A stretch of 64,000 bases of DNA from Saccharospirillum sp. (GCA_022565595.1 JAIUML010000016.1:1-64000); one strand, 5' to 3'; counted from the stretch's first letter, positions 8,385-18,555 are shown. Numbers and translations: made by a program. The notes: generated by a model from the sequence alone, not told the origin.

Positions 8385-8515
8385 GTTCACCTTTCCAAAG
8401 TCGGGAGGCTGAACGGTTTCCCGGTCAACCCTGTCGCGGGCACTGGTTGTGCCTGCGAGGTCTGGCAACCTTATTGTGAAACTTAGGTCTGCCAGACTCG
8501 GTGTATGTGGTTGGT
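8385..8515 (-). promoter_or_regulatory. Probable molybdenum cofactor (Moco) riboswitch
   Basis: The minus-strand leader of moaA holds several short pairing segments and ends with AGCCTCCCGACTTTGGAAAG just before the start region. This matches my memory of the conserved GCCTCCC...GGAAAGG end of Moco RNA motifs, with the ribosome-binding site inside the conserved segment. Position directly before moaA is typical. Identification is by motif memory, not by covariance search. Confidence 0.5.
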
Positions 8516-8550
8516 ACTATAGCTCAGGCAGGGAGGTGAGGCTATCAGGG

Positions 8551-8574
8551 GGCTATATCTTTTGGGGTATAACG
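8551..8574 (-). promoter_or_regulatory. ModE-like operator upstream of moaA
   Basis: On the minus strand CGTTATAC, eight further bases and ATATAGCC form an imperfect 24-base palindrome. It resembles the E. coli ModE operator (CGTTATAT-N8-ACATAACG, from memory). ModE-molybdate activates moaA in E. coli, so the location is sensible. No modE gene is in the window. Confidence 0.35.
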
Positions 8575-8647
8575 GGTGATTGGGCGCAAACTTTTTGTTA
8601 TTAAATTTTCCTGGGGTTAACTTTTCGACAATGGTCCGCGACGGCTG

Positions 8648-8821
8648 CGAGGGTTTTGGAGCGTCGATATCATCATCGACGTGGCAAGCGGGAGCTTGCT
8701 GGCTGGGTCGGGGGCTTTAGCGTGCTGGCGCACGCCGTGTCGATGGTGATATCGACACTCCATCGTACATTCATAGCATCACCGAGGGGTTTTGGAGCGT
8801 CGATGTCCTCATCGACGCTCC
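8648..8821. repeat. Cluster of GGAGCGTCGAT inverted and direct repeats
   Basis: Three related arms occur: 8658-8681, its near reverse complement at 8736-8761, and a 28-base self-palindrome at 8794-8821. The first and third share the leader GAGGG(K)TTTTGGAGCGTCGAT. Between the first two lie two small perfect hairpins, GCAAGC/GCTTGC (8684-8699) and GCGTGC/GCACGC (8720-8735). The last palindrome begins six bases after the spoVR stop and may act in 3'-end formation, but no T-run follows. Confidence 0.6.
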
Positions 8822-8826
8822 GTGGT

Positions 8827-10365
8827 TCACACGTACTTCAGGCTTTCGTCCAGGCTGGTTTCCTGGGGGTTGTCTTTGGGTGGCATGTGGTAGCTTTGTT
8901 GCATGGTGTCGCCGTCGTAGGAGTAGAGGTGGACGTCGAAGCCCCATAGGCGGTGCAAGTGTTTGAGGACGTCGTCGACTTCGTTGTTTAACGGGATGTT
9001 GTTGTGTCTGACGTGGCGCAGGGTGAGGGCTCGGTCGCCTCTCAAGTCGACGTTGACGACCTGGATGTTGGGTTCGCGGCTGCTGAGGTTGTATTGCTCG
9101 GCGAGCAGTGAGCGCAGACGTCTGTAGCCGGGTTCGTCGTGGATGGCGCTGATTTCGTATTCGCTTTCGGCTTCGTCGTCGTAGACGGCGAAGAGGTGCA
9201 TGTCGCGCATGACCTGGGGTGAGAGAAATTGCTGGATAAAGCTCTCGTCCTTGAAGTTCTCCATGGCGAAGTGGAGGGTGTCTAACCAGTCTTTACCGGC
9301 GATGTCGGGGAACCATTCTCGGTCTTCGTCTGTGGGGTGTTCGCACATGCGGCGAATGTCCCGGTAGATGTTGAAGCCGAGGGTGTAGGGGTTAATGCCG
9401 GAGTAGTATTTGGAGTCGTAGGGCGGTTGGTAGACAACGGCTGAGTGGCTGGAGAGGAACTCCATCATGAAGCCTTCGGTGATGTAGCCTCGGTTGTAGA
9501 GTTCGTTCATCAGGGTGTAGTGCCAGAAGCTGGCCCAGCCTTCGTTCATGACCTGGGTTTGCCGCTGTGGGTAAAAATACTGGGCGAGTTTACGCACGAT
9601 GCGCACCAGTTCGCGTTGCCACGGCTCCAAAAGGGGGGCATTTTTTTCGATGAAGTAGAGCAGGTTTTCCTGTGGCTCGGCGGGGAAGCGGCGTTCCTGT
9701 TTGACTTCGCTGCGGTCTTCGGGCACAGGGATGGTGCGCCATAACAAATTGACCTGTTGTTGCATGTATTCTTCGCGCTCTTCCTGGCGGGCGTGTTCCT
9801 GGGCGGCGGAGATTGGCGATGGGCGCTTGTAGCGGTCTACGCCATAATTTTGCAGTGCATGACAGGAATCCAGGATGCGTTCGACTTCCTTGACGCCGTA
9901 ACGCTCTTCGCATTGGGTCACGTAGTTACGGGCAAAGACCAGGTAGTCGATGATGGCGGAGGCGTCTGTCCAGGTCTTGAACAGGTAGTTGTTCTTGAAG
10001 AAGGAGTTGTGGCCATAACAGGCATGGGCGATAACCAGCGCCTGCATGGGCATGGTATTTTCTTCCATCAGGTAGGCAATGCAGGGGTTGGAGTTGATGA
10101 CGATCTCGTAGGCGAGACCCATAAAGCCCCGGTTGTAGTTCTGCTGGGTTTGCAGAAACTGCTTACCATAGGACCAGTGATGATAGCCCACCGGCATACC
10201 GATAGAGGAGTAGGCGTCCATCATCTGCTCCGAACTGATGATCTCGATCTGGTTCGGGTAGGTATCGAGCCGGAATTCCTGGGCGATCTCGCTGATCACC
10301 TGGTCGTATTCCTGGATCAGTGCAAAGGTCCACTCGCTGCCGGTGGAGATCGGTTTTTGAGTCAT
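8827..10365 (-). CDS. spoVR: SpoVR family protein (YcgB-like)
   Basis: Encodes 512 residues matching the SpoVR/YcgB family along its length (GYHHWSYGK near residue 59, [15 protein letters not shown] near 112, [10 protein letters not shown] near 265, [11 protein letters not shown]). The family is named from Bacillus spore cortex formation, but in proteobacteria it forms a conserved trio with PrkA and YeaH whose biochemical role is unsettled. Its ATG overlaps the yeaH TGA by four bases (ATGA), so the two are translationally coupled. It is the last gene of the operon. Confidence 0.93.
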   Translation of the reverse strand: MTQKPISTGSEWTFALIQEYDQVISEIAQEFRLDTYPNQIEIISSEQMMDAYSSIGMPVGYHHWSYGKQFLQTQQNYNRGFMGLAYEIVINSNPCIAYLMEENTMPMQALVIAHACYGHNSFFKNNYLFKTWTDASAIIDYLVFARNYVTQCEERYGVKEVERILDSCHALQNYGVDRYKRPSPISAAQEHARQEEREEYMQQQVNLLWRTIPVPEDRSEVKQERRFPAEPQENLLYFIEKNAPLLEPWQRELVRIVRKLAQYFYPQRQTQVMNEGWASFWHYTLMNELYNRGYITEGFMMEFLSSHSAVVYQPPYDSKYYSGINPYTLGFNIYRDIRRMCEHPTDEDREWFPDIAGKDWLDTLHFAMENFKDESFIQQFLSPQVMRDMHLFAVYDDEAESEYEISAIHDEPGYRRLRSLLAEQYNLSSREPNIQVVNVDLRGDRALTLRHVRHNNIPLNNEVDDVLKHLHRLWGFDVHLYSYDGDTMQQSYHMPPKDNPQETSLDESLKYV

Positions 10366-11645
10366 GCGGATTTCCTCTGAAACAATTGCCGGAACACCGG
10401 GTAAATGTCAGATGCATCAATAATCTGTTCCATGGCAAAGCTGTCGGGGTGGTTGGCCTGCACCTCTTCATAGGCGTGCCACAGCGCCTGGTGATCACGC
10501 GGGGTGATCTCGATGTAGGAGTAATACTGCACCAAAGGCATGATGGCCTTGCTCAGCAACTCGCGGCACTGGGGCGAGTCGTCATTCCAGTTGTCACCAT
10601 CCGATGCCTGGGCGGCGTAGATGTTCCAGGCACTGGGCGGGTAACGGTCCTTGACCACGTCGTGCATCATGCGCAAAGCACTGGAGACAATGGTGCCACC
10701 GGTTTCCCGGCTGTAGAAGAACTCTTCTTCGTCCACTTCCTTGGCGCTGGTGTGGTGCCGAATAAAGACCACTTCGATTTTCTCGTAGTTGCGACGCAAA
10801 AACATGTAGAGCAGCAGAAAGAAGCGCTTGGCGATGTCCTTGGTCGATTGCGTCATGGACCCGGAGACGTCCATCAGGCAGAACATGACCGCCGCATTGC
10901 TGGGAATGGGCACTTTCTCGGAGCGGTTGTAGCGCAAATCAAAGTCGTCAATAAAGGGCAGCCGCTTGATCTTGGCTTGCAAGCGGGTCAGCTCTTCTTC
11001 CCAGTCCGCCAGGTTCTGGCCATTGCGCAGCACTTCGTCCTTGGCCATTTCTTCGTCGATCAGCGCCTGTAATTCCTTGACGCGTTTGCGCGATTTACCA
11101 CTGAGTGCGATGCGCCGTGCATGGGCATTGCGCAGGGAGCGAACGATGTTGATGCGGTTGGGTACGCCCTGACTGCTGAAGCCGGCACGGCGATAGACAA
11201 AGTCGCTCATCTCCTTGAGGTCTTTGCGTACCAGGTTGGGCAGTTCGAGGTCTTCAAAGAGGAATTCCAGAAACTCGTCCTGGGTAATGTTGAAGGTAAA
11301 GTCGTCCATCCCCTCGCCGGAATTGGAGGCATCACCACTGCCCTGCCCCTGGCCGCCACCGCCTTGGGGCTTGCGCACCCGGTCACCCGTTGTGAACTCC
11401 TTGTTGCCGGGGTTGACGATGGTACGCCGACCGCCACGGCCGGAACCGAAAGAAGGCTCACGAATGTCTTCGGACGGAATCGAGATCGATTCACCATGCT
11501 CCATATCGGTAATGGAGCGTTTGTTCACGGCCTCGTTCACCGCCTTTTTGATGTGCTTGCGATAGCGCTCCAGAAAGCGCCGTCTGTTGACTGCGCTTTT
11601 GTTTTTCCCGTTCAAACGACGGTCTATCACATAGGTGTTGATCAT
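10362..11645 (-). CDS. yeaH: DUF444 / VWA-like protein YeaH
   Basis: Encodes 427 residues of the YeaH/YhbH (DUF444) family. The N-terminal [11 protein letters not shown] block is followed by a basic helix region, a Gly/Gln-rich linker (about residues 95-110) and a von Willebrand A-type domain with the MIDAS motif DVSGSM near residue 258. The partner genes prkA (upstream) and spoVR (downstream) give the standard trio. In E. coli YeaG and YeaH are linked to nitrogen-starvation and stationary-phase responses; a similar role is inferred. GAGG lies eight bases before the ATG. Confidence 0.93.
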   Translation of the reverse strand: MINTYVIDRRLNGKNKSAVNRRRFLERYRKHIKKAVNEAVNKRSITDMEHGESISIPSEDIREPSFGSGRGGRRTIVNPGNKEFTTGDRVRKPQGGGGQGQGSGDASNSGEGMDDFTFNITQDEFLEFLFEDLELPNLVRKDLKEMSDFVYRRAGFSSQGVPNRINIVRSLRNAHARRIALSGKSRKRVKELQALIDEEMAKDEVLRNGQNLADWEEELTRLQAKIKRLPFIDDFDLRYNRSEKVPIPSNAAVMFCLMDVSGSMTQSTKDIAKRFFLLLYMFLRRNYEKIEVVFIRHHTSAKEVDEEEFFYSRETGGTIVSSALRMMHDVVKDRYPPSAWNIYAAQASDGDNWNDDSPQCRELLSKAIMPLVQYYSYIEITPRDHQALWHAYEEVQANHPDSFAMEQIIDASDIYPVFRQLFQRKSA

Positions 11646-11702
11646 ATTACGACCTCATGCCAGACCCGGCGGCACAATACAGCCGGGCCGTCATTCGTCT
11701 GA

Positions 11703-13625
11703 TCAGGACGATTTACGTACTCTCAGATACCATTCGCTCAACAACCGGACTTGCTTCTCGGTATAGCCACGCTCGGTCATGCGACGCACAAAGTCCTGAT
11801 GCTTCTTCTCGTCGTCCTTGGACGACTTGGCCGAGTAGGAAATAACCGGCAGCAGGTCTTCGGTATTGGAGAACATTTTCTTCTCGATCACGGCCCGCAG
11901 TTTCTCGTAACTCTGCCAGCTTGGGTTGCGCCCTTCGTTGTTGGCGCGTGCCCTCAGTACAAAGTTGACGATCTCGTTGCGGAAATCTTTCGGGTTGGAA
12001 ATGCCCGCCGGCTTCTCGATTTTTTCGAGCTCCTCGTTCAGGGCACCCCGGTCAAGAATTTCACCGGTTTCGGGGTCACGATACTCCTGGTCCTGAATCC
12101 AGAAATCGGCGTAGGTGACGTAACGGTCAAAGATATTCTGGCCATACTCAGAATAACTTTCGAGGTAGGCGGTCTGAATTTCCTTGCCGATGTATTCGAC
12201 ATAACGCGGCGCCAGGAATTCTTTCAGATGCGCCAGATAGCGGTCGTGCACTTCCTGCGGGAACTGCTGCTGTTCGATCTGTTCTTCCAGCACATAAAGC
12301 AGGTGCACCGGGTTGGCGGCCACTTCGGTTGCGTCGAAGTTGAAGACCTTGGACATGATCTTGAACGCGAAGCGGGTAGACAACCCGTCCATGCCTTCGT
12401 TCACCCCGGCGGCATCCTTGTACTCCTGAATGGTTTTCGCCTTGGGGTCGGTGTCTTTCAGGTTTTCACCGTCGTAGACGCGCATTTTGGAATAGATGTT
12501 GGAATTCTCTGGCTCTTTTAACCGAGACAGCACAGAGAATTGCGCCATCATGCGCAGCGTATCGGGCGCACAGGGGGCTTCGCTCAGTGAGCTGTTTTCG
12601 ATCAGCTTGCGGTAGATGTTGATCTCTTCCGTCACCCTGGTGCAGTAAGGCACCTTGACGATATAAACCCGGTCCAGAAAGGCTTCGTTGTTCTTGTTGT
12701 TGCGGAACTGTTGCCATTCGGATTCGTTCGAGTGCGCGAGAATGGTGCCGGAAAACGGTATGGCACTCATGCCCTCGGTGGCGTTGTAGTTGCCTTCCTG
12801 AGTAGCGGTGAGCAATGGGTGCAGAACCTTGATGGGTGCCTTGAACATCTCGACAAATTCCATCAAACCCTGGTTGGATTTACACAAGGCACCTGAGAAG
12901 CTGTAGGCATCCGGGTCGTTCTGGGCGTAATCCTCCAGCTTGCGAATATCGACTTTACCGACCAGGGCGGAAATGTCCTGGTTGTTTTCATCGCCGGGTT
13001 CGGTTTTGGCCACAGCCACCTGGTCAATAATGGAGGGGAAGAGTTTCACCACCCTGAACTGGGAAATATCACCCCCGTATTCGTGCAGGCGCTTTATCGC
13101 CCAAGGCGACATGATGGTGCGAATGTAGCGATCGGGAATGCCATAACGTTCCTGCAGAATGGCGGCGTCTTCATCGGGATCAAAGAGGCACAGTGGGCTA
13201 TCGAAAACCGGAGAGCCCTTGATGGCATAAAAGGGAACGCGTTCAATCAATTGCTTCAATCGTTCGGCAAGGGATGACTTGCCGCCACCGACCGGGCCAA
13301 GTAAATACAGAATCTGCTTCTTCTCTTCTAGCCCCTGAGCGGCATGACGAAAATAGGACACAATCTGCTCGATCGGGTCCTCCATGCCGTAAAATTCCTT
13401 GAACGCCGGATAACGACGAATGACTTTGTTGGAGAATATCCGACTCAGCCGGGAATCTCTGGCGGTATCAATAACTTCGGGTTCGCCGATGGCCTGGAGC
13501 ATGCGTTCCGGTGCGGAGGCATAGGCCATAGGGTCGTCTTTGCAGAGTTGCAGGTACTCTTCCAGGCTGTATTCTTCCAACTGGCGAGCTTCATAGCGTG
13601 ACTGATAATGCTTAAAGATGTCCAT
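11703..13625 (-). CDS. prkA: PrkA-type serine kinase / AAA+ protein YeaG
   Basis: Encodes 640 residues, close to E. coli YeaG (644). The N-terminal AAA+ module has Walker A GPVGGGKSS near residue 110, and the C-terminal region is the PrkA kinase-like domain. Relatives are reported both as a Ser/Thr kinase and as an AAA+ protease. The start chosen is ATG 13625 (MDIFKHYQSRYEAR), preceded by AAGGGGG; an in-frame ATG at 13673 adds 16 residues with no family match. It heads the operon prkA-yeaH-spoVR, with 57 bases before yeaH. Confidence 0.94.
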   Translation of the reverse strand: MDIFKHYQSRYEARQLEEYSLEEYLQLCKDDPMAYASAPERMLQAIGEPEVIDTARDSRLSRIFSNKVIRRYPAFKEFYGMEDPIEQIVSYFRHAAQGLEEKKQILYLLGPVGGGKSSLAERLKQLIERVPFYAIKGSPVFDSPLCLFDPDEDAAILQERYGIPDRYIRTIMSPWAIKRLHEYGGDISQFRVVKLFPSIIDQVAVAKTEPGDENNQDISALVGKVDIRKLEDYAQNDPDAYSFSGALCKSNQGLMEFVEMFKAPIKVLHPLLTATQEGNYNATEGMSAIPFSGTILAHSNESEWQQFRNNKNNEAFLDRVYIVKVPYCTRVTEEINIYRKLIENSSLSEAPCAPDTLRMMAQFSVLSRLKEPENSNIYSKMRVYDGENLKDTDPKAKTIQEYKDAAGVNEGMDGLSTRFAFKIMSKVFNFDATEVAANPVHLLYVLEEQIEQQQFPQEVHDRYLAHLKEFLAPRYVEYIGKEIQTAYLESYSEYGQNIFDRYVTYADFWIQDQEYRDPETGEILDRGALNEELEKIEKPAGISNPKDFRNEIVNFVLRARANNEGRNPSWQSYEKLRAVIEKKMFSNTEDLLPVISYSAKSSKDDEKKHQDFVRRMTERGYTEKQVRLLSEWYLRVRKSS

Positions 13626-13924
13626 CAAGACCCCCTTACAATGAAACGCTCGACTGAACGATTCCTTGTTCAAAATCAGGCAAAAACGCGATCAAACAGT
13701 CTGGTTTTTTGATCACCCAAAACACCAGGTTAAGCCCATGCCATTTTCGGGCCAGTTACCTATTTTGTATTCAGGTTGATCAATTACCTTCCACTGTTTG
13801 TACGTCTATAAGACTAGCGCAGACGCAGGAAAGTTGCTGAAAAATAGCGAAGTTTTTGTGTTCTTTACGTTAGCGGAATTCAGGACGGGTTCAGTTTCGC
13901 GGAAAGTAAAAAGCTGTGTCGAAG
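13626..13924. other. Intergenic region between prkA and ung
   Basis: This must hold the prkA promoter and the end of the ung transcript. It contains a GATCAA...TTGATC-type inverted segment around 13691-13715 and an AT-rich stretch, but I see no promoter with a good spacer and no gene. Confidence 0.5.
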
Positions 13925-14623
13925 TTATTCCAGGCGCCATTGAATGGGCGTTTGTTTTGTCCCTCTGAGGTAGACATTGGCTTTGGAAAAATGGCCAGAA
14001 CCGAACCAACCACGATGGGCCGACAAGGGTGAAGGATGGGGCGCTTCGAGCACACAATGTCGGTCGCGATCGATGATGCGGCCTTTCTTCTGGGCGTAGC
14101 TGCCCCACAGCATAAAGACAAGGTTTTCCCGGTGCTGGTTGAGACTGTCGATAACGGCATCAGTGAATGCTTCCCAGCCCTGACCTTGATGCGCGCCGGC
14201 CTGTCCCTGAGTGACTGTCAGCACGGCATTCAGCAGCAGAACACCCTGCTCTGCCCAGGGCGTCAGATCACCATGAGTCGCCCTTGGAATGCCCAAATCC
14301 TGCTCCAGTTCCTTATAGATATTGACCAGACTGGGCGGCAAGCGTAGCCCTTTGGCGACGGCAAAACTGAGGCCCTGGGCCTGTTGCGGGCCGTGGTATG
14401 GGTCCTGCCCAAGGATCACCACCTTGACGCCTTCGAATGGCGTTAACTGCAAGGCGCGAAAGACCTGGTGCGAGGGCGGGAACAGCGTCTCACCGGCGGC
14501 GGCTTGCTGGCCCAGAAAGGCCTGGAGCTTGCCCCAGTAGGGTTGTTCAAATTCCGGCGCCAACTGCGTCATCCAGTCGCTTGGTAAATCCGATTGTTGT
14601 AACCAGTGCTGGGCCGTTGTCAT
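13925..14623 (-). CDS. ung: Uracil-DNA glycosylase
   Basis: Encodes 232 residues of family 1 UDG, which removes uracil from DNA and starts base excision repair. The catalytic water-activating motif GQDPYHG is near residue 72, LLLNAVLTV is near 130, and the DNA-intercalation loop HPSPLSAHRG is near 195. Length is normal for the family. It lies ten bases downstream of apt on the same strand, so the two are probably co-transcribed. Confidence 0.96.
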   Translation of the reverse strand: MTTAQHWLQQSDLPSDWMTQLAPEFEQPYWGKLQAFLGQQAAAGETLFPPSHQVFRALQLTPFEGVKVVILGQDPYHGPQQAQGLSFAVAKGLRLPPSLVNIYKELEQDLGIPRATHGDLTPWAEQGVLLLNAVLTVTQGQAGAHQGQGWEAFTDAVIDSLNQHRENLVFMLWGSYAQKKGRIIDRDRHCVLEAPHPSPLSAHRGWFGSGHFSKANVYLRGTKQTPIQWRLE

Positions 14624-14633
14624 GGTTTAGACC

Positions 14634-15164
14634 TCAATCGCCGGCGAATTCACAGAGTGCCGATACCGAATAGCCGGCCTGACGCAAAGCAAAGCTGCCA
14701 CCCAGATCCGGCAAGTCGACAATGGCGGTGCAATCGACCACCTCTGCGCCGAGGCGCTCAACCAGCTTGCAGGCGGCCATCAAAGTGCCGCCGGTGGCGA
14801 TAAGGTCATCGACCACGAGCACGCGCTGGCCGGGTTTCAGTGCATCGGCATGCATTTGCAAGACGGCCTGGCCATATTCCAGCTCATAGGCTTCTTCGAG
14901 GGTATCGAACGGCAGTTTGCCCTGTTTGCGCACCGGTACGAAGGCGGTGCGGAGCTCATAGGCCAGGGGCGAGCCGATGATAAAGCCACGTGCATCGATG
15001 CCGACGACAGCATCAATGTCGTGATGAAAGAACTGATACACGAAGGCATCGATCATTTCCCGGAACACCCTGGCGTCCGAGAGCAGCGTGGTGATGTCCC
15101 GAAACTGGACGCCGGGCTTGGGCCAGTCTGGAACGGTCCGGATATGGGGTTTTGGATCAAACAT
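14634..15164 (-). CDS. apt: Adenine phosphoribosyltransferase
   Basis: Encodes 176 residues. It salvages adenine plus PRPP to AMP. The PRPP-binding motif [13 protein letters not shown] is near residue 115, and the N-terminus has the usual [15 protein letters not shown]. It is followed closely by ung and preceded by a hairpin and a purine permease gene, a sensible uptake-and-salvage neighbourhood. Confidence 0.95.
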   Translation of the reverse strand: MFDPKPHIRTVPDWPKPGVQFRDITTLLSDARVFREMIDAFVYQFFHHDIDAVVGIDARGFIIGSPLAYELRTAFVPVRKQGKLPFDTLEEAYELEYGQAVLQMHADALKPGQRVLVVDDLIATGGTLMAACKLVERLGAEVVDCTAIVDLPDLGGSFALRQAGYSVSALCEFAGD

Positions 15165-15219
15165 GGGCGATGTCTCGGCGGCAAAAGCGCCATTGTAGCG
15201 GATCAGGCACAGGATTAAA

Positions 15220-15246
15220 GCCGGCAGGCATGATGCGCCTGCCGGC
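15220..15246 (-). terminator. Hairpin between purine permease and apt
   Basis: GCCGGCAGGC and GCCTGCCGGC form a perfect ten-base stem with a seven-base loop. On the minus strand it is followed by TTTAAT. It probably ends or attenuates the permease transcript before apt. Confidence 0.6.
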
Positions 15247-15257
15247 TTGTAAGCGGG

Positions 15258-16547
15258 TTAAACCCAGATGAACTTGACCAACGCAAAGGCCGAAATGATG
15301 TAGACGCTGATATTCACTTCGCGCCCCTTCCCTGCCAATACCTTCACGGCTGCATAGGTGATAAAGCCCAGTGCAATGCCTTCGGCAATGGAGTAGGTGA
15401 GCGGCATCATGATGGCGGTTACCACCACGGGCGCGGCTTCGGTCAGGTCTTTCCAGTCGATGCTGGCGATGGATGAAATCATCAACACCGCGACGAAGAT
15501 CAGCGCCGCTGAGGTGGCGTAGGCCGGAATCATCTGCGCCAGTGGCGAGAAGAACAGCGCCAGCAGGAAGAGTACAGAAACAGTGACCGCTGTGAGGCCA
15601 GAACGACCACCGGCAGCAATGCCGGCACCACTTTCAATGTAACTGGTGGTGGTGGAGGTACCCAGCAGAGAGCCGGCAACCGAGGCGGTGCTGTCTGCCA
15701 TCAGAGCCTTACCGAGGCGAGGCAGTTTGCCATCCTTGTCGAGCAGTTTGCCCTCTTTGGCGACCGCGACCAGGGTGCCTGAGGTATCAAAGAGGTCGAC
15801 AAAGAGGAAGGCAAAAATGACCGCCAGCAGGGCGACATCGAGCGCACCGAGAATGTCCAGTTTCAGGAAGGTCTCACCCAGGCCTGTCGGCAAGGCGACG
15901 ACGCCGGCGTATTCGACCTGGCCAAAGAAGGCACCCAGAACGGTCATGGCCAGAATGCCGATGATCACACTGCCGGTCACACCTCGGTAATGCAAAGCGG
16001 TAATCAGCACAAAGCCGATAAAGGTGAAAATGACCGGAATGGAGGTGACATCACCCAGGGTGATGATGGTGGCCGGGTATGCCACAACCACGCCTGAATT
16101 CTGCAAACCGATCAGCGCCAGGAACAAGCCGATGCCGACGGCGATGCCGGTTTTCAGCGAGGCAGGTATGGCATTGATGATCCACTCCCGCACCTTGAAG
16201 GCACTGAGTATGATGAACACGATACCGGACCAGAATACGGCCCCGAGGGCGACCTCCCAGCTGTAGCCCATGCCAAACACCACGCCGAAGGTGAAGAAGG
16301 CGTTCAGACCCATACCCGGTGCCAGTGCGACCGGATAATTGGCGTAAAGGCCCATAATGGCCGTGCCAAGGGCTGCGGCGATACAGGTTGCCACAAAAAC
16401 GGCATTAAACGGCATGCCCGTTTCGGAGAGGATCGCCGGGTTAACGGCAATGATATAAGCCATGGTCAAGAAGGTCGAAATGCCTGCCAGCACTTCGGTT
16501 TTGACATCGGTTCCCAGCTCTTTGAGCTTAAAATACTTTTCCAGCAT
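15258..16547 (-). CDS. NCS2 (AzgA-like) purine permease
   Basis: Encodes about 429 residues with 12 or more hydrophobic segments. It matches the AzgA-like branch of the NCS2 family, which takes up adenine, guanine or hypoxanthine with protons. Family segments: GISTFLTMAYIIAVNP near residue 24, APGMGLNAFF near 80 and the TTSYIESGAGIAAGGRSGL region near 310. The ATG at 16547 (MLEKYFKL) follows GGGAAAG; the open frame extends to 16583. Its neighbour apt suggests adenine as a main substrate, but the sequence does not settle this. Confidence 0.9.
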   Translation of the reverse strand: MLEKYFKLKELGTDVKTEVLAGISTFLTMAYIIAVNPAILSETGMPFNAVFVATCIAAALGTAIMGLYANYPVALAPGMGLNAFFTFGVVFGMGYSWEVALGAVFWSGIVFIILSAFKVREWIINAIPASLKTGIAVGIGLFLALIGLQNSGVVVAYPATIITLGDVTSIPVIFTFIGFVLITALHYRGVTGSVIIGILAMTVLGAFFGQVEYAGVVALPTGLGETFLKLDILGALDVALLAVIFAFLFVDLFDTSGTLVAVAKEGKLLDKDGKLPRLGKALMADSTASVAGSLLGTSTTTSYIESGAGIAAGGRSGLTAVTVSVLFLLALFFSPLAQMIPAYATSAALIFVAVLMISSIASIDWKDLTEAAPVVVTAIMMPLTYSIAEGIALGFITYAAVKVLAGKGREVNISVYIISAFALVKFIWV

Positions 16548-16786
16548 GGTCTTTCCCAGTGTGGTGGCCTGTCTCTCGCTCACTCCGTCCCGTCGGACAC
16601 GCCTTGGTTATTATTGATTGCACTGCGGTTTGGCTCGCAGCCACTCCTGACCTCCCTTCCAGCGTACGATTTTCGCAGACTTTACGGTGCTGTACACCTC
16701 TGGACCATTTGGTCAGGTTTATCAGGAGCAGGAGTCGTGCCAGAGTCTGGCAAAAAGGCAGAGTCAAGGTTTTGGCGATCGAAACC

Positions 16787-16815
16787 CCAGGGGCACCCTG
16801 AAAGGTTGCCCCTGG
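16787..16815 (-). terminator. Hairpin downstream of mqo
   Basis: CCAGGGGCA and TGCCCCTGG form a nine-base stem starting eight bases after the mqo stop. On the minus strand it is followed by GGTTTCG, so the T-run is weak. Likely mqo transcript end. Confidence 0.5.
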
Positions 16816-16822
16816 AAAGGCT

Positions 16823-18307
16823 TTATTCCGAGAGGTTCAAGGTGCTCAGCGTGCGCTGGCGAACCTCTTTGAGCAGTTCGGCGTCGTCAACCAGCGATTT
16901 CCCATAGGAAGGCACCAGGTCGTGCAGGTGCGCCTGCCAAGCTTCGCCCTTGCTGCGTTTGACGAAACAGCGCTCTACGATACCGATCATGGTTTGCACG
17001 GCGGTCGAGGCACCGGGAGAAGCGCCCAACAGCGCTGCCAGGGTGCCATCTCCGGTGGTGATCACCTCGGTGCCGAACTCCAGCTTGCCACCCTTGACCG
17101 GGTCTTCCTTGATGATCTGAACGCGTTGGCCAGCTATGGCCAGTTCCCAGTCTTCATCGCGGGCGTCCGGGTAGAACTTGCGCAGGGCATCGACGCGGGC
17201 ATGGTGGGATTGCAGCACTTCGCTGACCAGGTAGCGCGTCAGGTCCATGTTGCTCAAGCCGGCTATCAGCATCGGTTTGATGTTGCTGGGCTTGATCGAA
17301 TAGGCCAAATCGAGGAAGGAGCCCTGCTTGAGGAACTTGGTGGTAAAGCCGGCAAAGGGGCCAAACAAGAGGGCTTTTTTCCCATTGATGATGCGAGTGT
17401 CCAGGTGCGGTACCGACATCGGCGGTGCGCCAAGCGGCGCTTTGCCGTATACCTTGGCATGGTGCTGCTCGACGATCTCCGGTTTGCGGCACACCAGCCA
17501 CTGACCGGAGACGGGGAAGCCGCCATAACCACGCCCTTCAGGCACTGCACTTTTTTGCAGCAATGGCAGCGCGCCACCGCCGGCTCCAAGAAAGACGAAA
17601 TCGGTGTCGATGGCATCGATAGCGCCCGTCTTGAGGTTCTTGACGGTGATCGCCCAGCGGCCGTTGTCTTTCTGGTTCAGGTCAATAACCCGAGTCTGCA
17701 TGCGCAGCTCAAAGCCGTCTTGCTGTTCGAGGTGTTGCACCATCAGCCGTGTCAGTGCACCAAAATCGACATCCGAGCCGTGTTTGACGCGGGTGGCTGC
17801 CACTCTTTGGTGCGGCTCCCTGCCCTGCATGACCAGGGGCATCCATTGCTTGATGGTGTCTTCCGATTCGCTGTATTCCATGCCCTCGAACAGGGAGTGT
17901 TGACTCAAGGTTTCGAAGCGTTTTTTCAGAAAACGGACGTTTTCATCACCCCAGACGAAGCTTTTGTGCGGTGCACGATTAATGAAGGCGGATGGCTCGG
18001 GCAGGATGCCCTTTTCAACCAGGTACGACCAGAACTGCAGGCTGACTTCGAACGCGGAGTTGATGGCGAATGCCTTGGTGGTGTCGATGCTGCCATCGGC
18101 ATTCACCGGGGTATAGTTCAACTCACAATAGGCGGCGTGACCGGTGCCGGCGTTGTTCCAGCCATCGGTGCTTTCTGTGGCGACAGCGTCGTGCTGTTCG
18201 ATCATCACGATGTTGAGGGAAGGGTCGAGTTGTCTTAATAGCATGCCCAGTGTGCCACTCATGGCACCCGCGCCGACCAGTACTACGTCTGCGGTTGTTA
18301 CGCTCAT
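16823..18307 (-). CDS. mqo: Malate:quinone oxidoreductase
   Basis: Encodes 494 residues. This membrane-associated FAD enzyme oxidises malate to oxaloacetate and reduces quinone, in place of or beside NAD malate dehydrogenase. The N-terminal dinucleotide-binding motif is VVLVGAGAMSGTLG, followed by TDGWNNAGTGHAAYCELNYT. The chosen start is ATG 18307, with GGTGA eight bases upstream; GTG 18319 is possible. A promoter candidate lies at 18440-18467. Confidence 0.95.
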   Translation of the reverse strand: MSVTTADVVLVGAGAMSGTLGMLLRQLDPSLNIVMIEQHDAVATESTDGWNNAGTGHAAYCELNYTPVNADGSIDTTKAFAINSAFEVSLQFWSYLVEKGILPEPSAFINRAPHKSFVWGDENVRFLKKRFETLSQHSLFEGMEYSESEDTIKQWMPLVMQGREPHQRVAATRVKHGSDVDFGALTRLMVQHLEQQDGFELRMQTRVIDLNQKDNGRWAITVKNLKTGAIDAIDTDFVFLGAGGGALPLLQKSAVPEGRGYGGFPVSGQWLVCRKPEIVEQHHAKVYGKAPLGAPPMSVPHLDTRIINGKKALLFGPFAGFTTKFLKQGSFLDLAYSIKPSNIKPMLIAGLSNMDLTRYLVSEVLQSHHARVDALRKFYPDARDEDWELAIAGQRVQIIKEDPVKGGKLEFGTEVITTGDGTLAALLGASPGASTAVQTMIGIVERCFVKRSKGEAWQAHLHDLVPSYGKSLVDDAELLKEVRQRTLSTLNLSE

Positions 18308-18439
18308 CAGGATCGTCACCCGTTGAATTGGAAAGAGGTGGCAGCCACTGCGTTACCGGTGCTGCGATCAATCGGGATCATCCCACTGCGGTGCCGGGCC
18401 TTGCCTGGTTATCACCATATAGAGGGCAGATCGGGGCGC

Positions 18440-18467
18440 ATTATACGGATTTCGTTATAAATGTCTT
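18440..18467 (-). promoter_or_regulatory. Candidate mqo promoter
   Basis: On the minus strand AAGACA (18467-18462), 16 bases, then a perfect TATAAT (18445-18440). This would give a leader of roughly 125 bases before mqo. Confidence 0.5.
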
Positions 18468-18525
18468 GAATATAAACCAGGAATTTACTCATCCATTTGG
18501 CTTATAGACGAGGGGGGAAAGGCAA

Positions 18526-18549
18526 GAAAAAGCCCGGGCTGGCCGGGCT
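18526..18549 (-). terminator. Rho-independent terminator after the cyanophycinase-like gene
   Basis: Minus strand: stem AGCCCGG/CCGGGCT followed by TTTTTCTTG. It lies 260 bases past the stop of the cyanophycinase-like lipoprotein gene, beyond the intervening repeat. Confidence 0.7.
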
Positions 18550-18555
18550 GTCGGG

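Noticed and set aside
16700-16717. GACCA-TT-TGGTC inverted repeat upstream of the purine permease as an operator
   Set aside because: Only five-base arms, and it does not match the PurR or FadR patterns I know closely enough.
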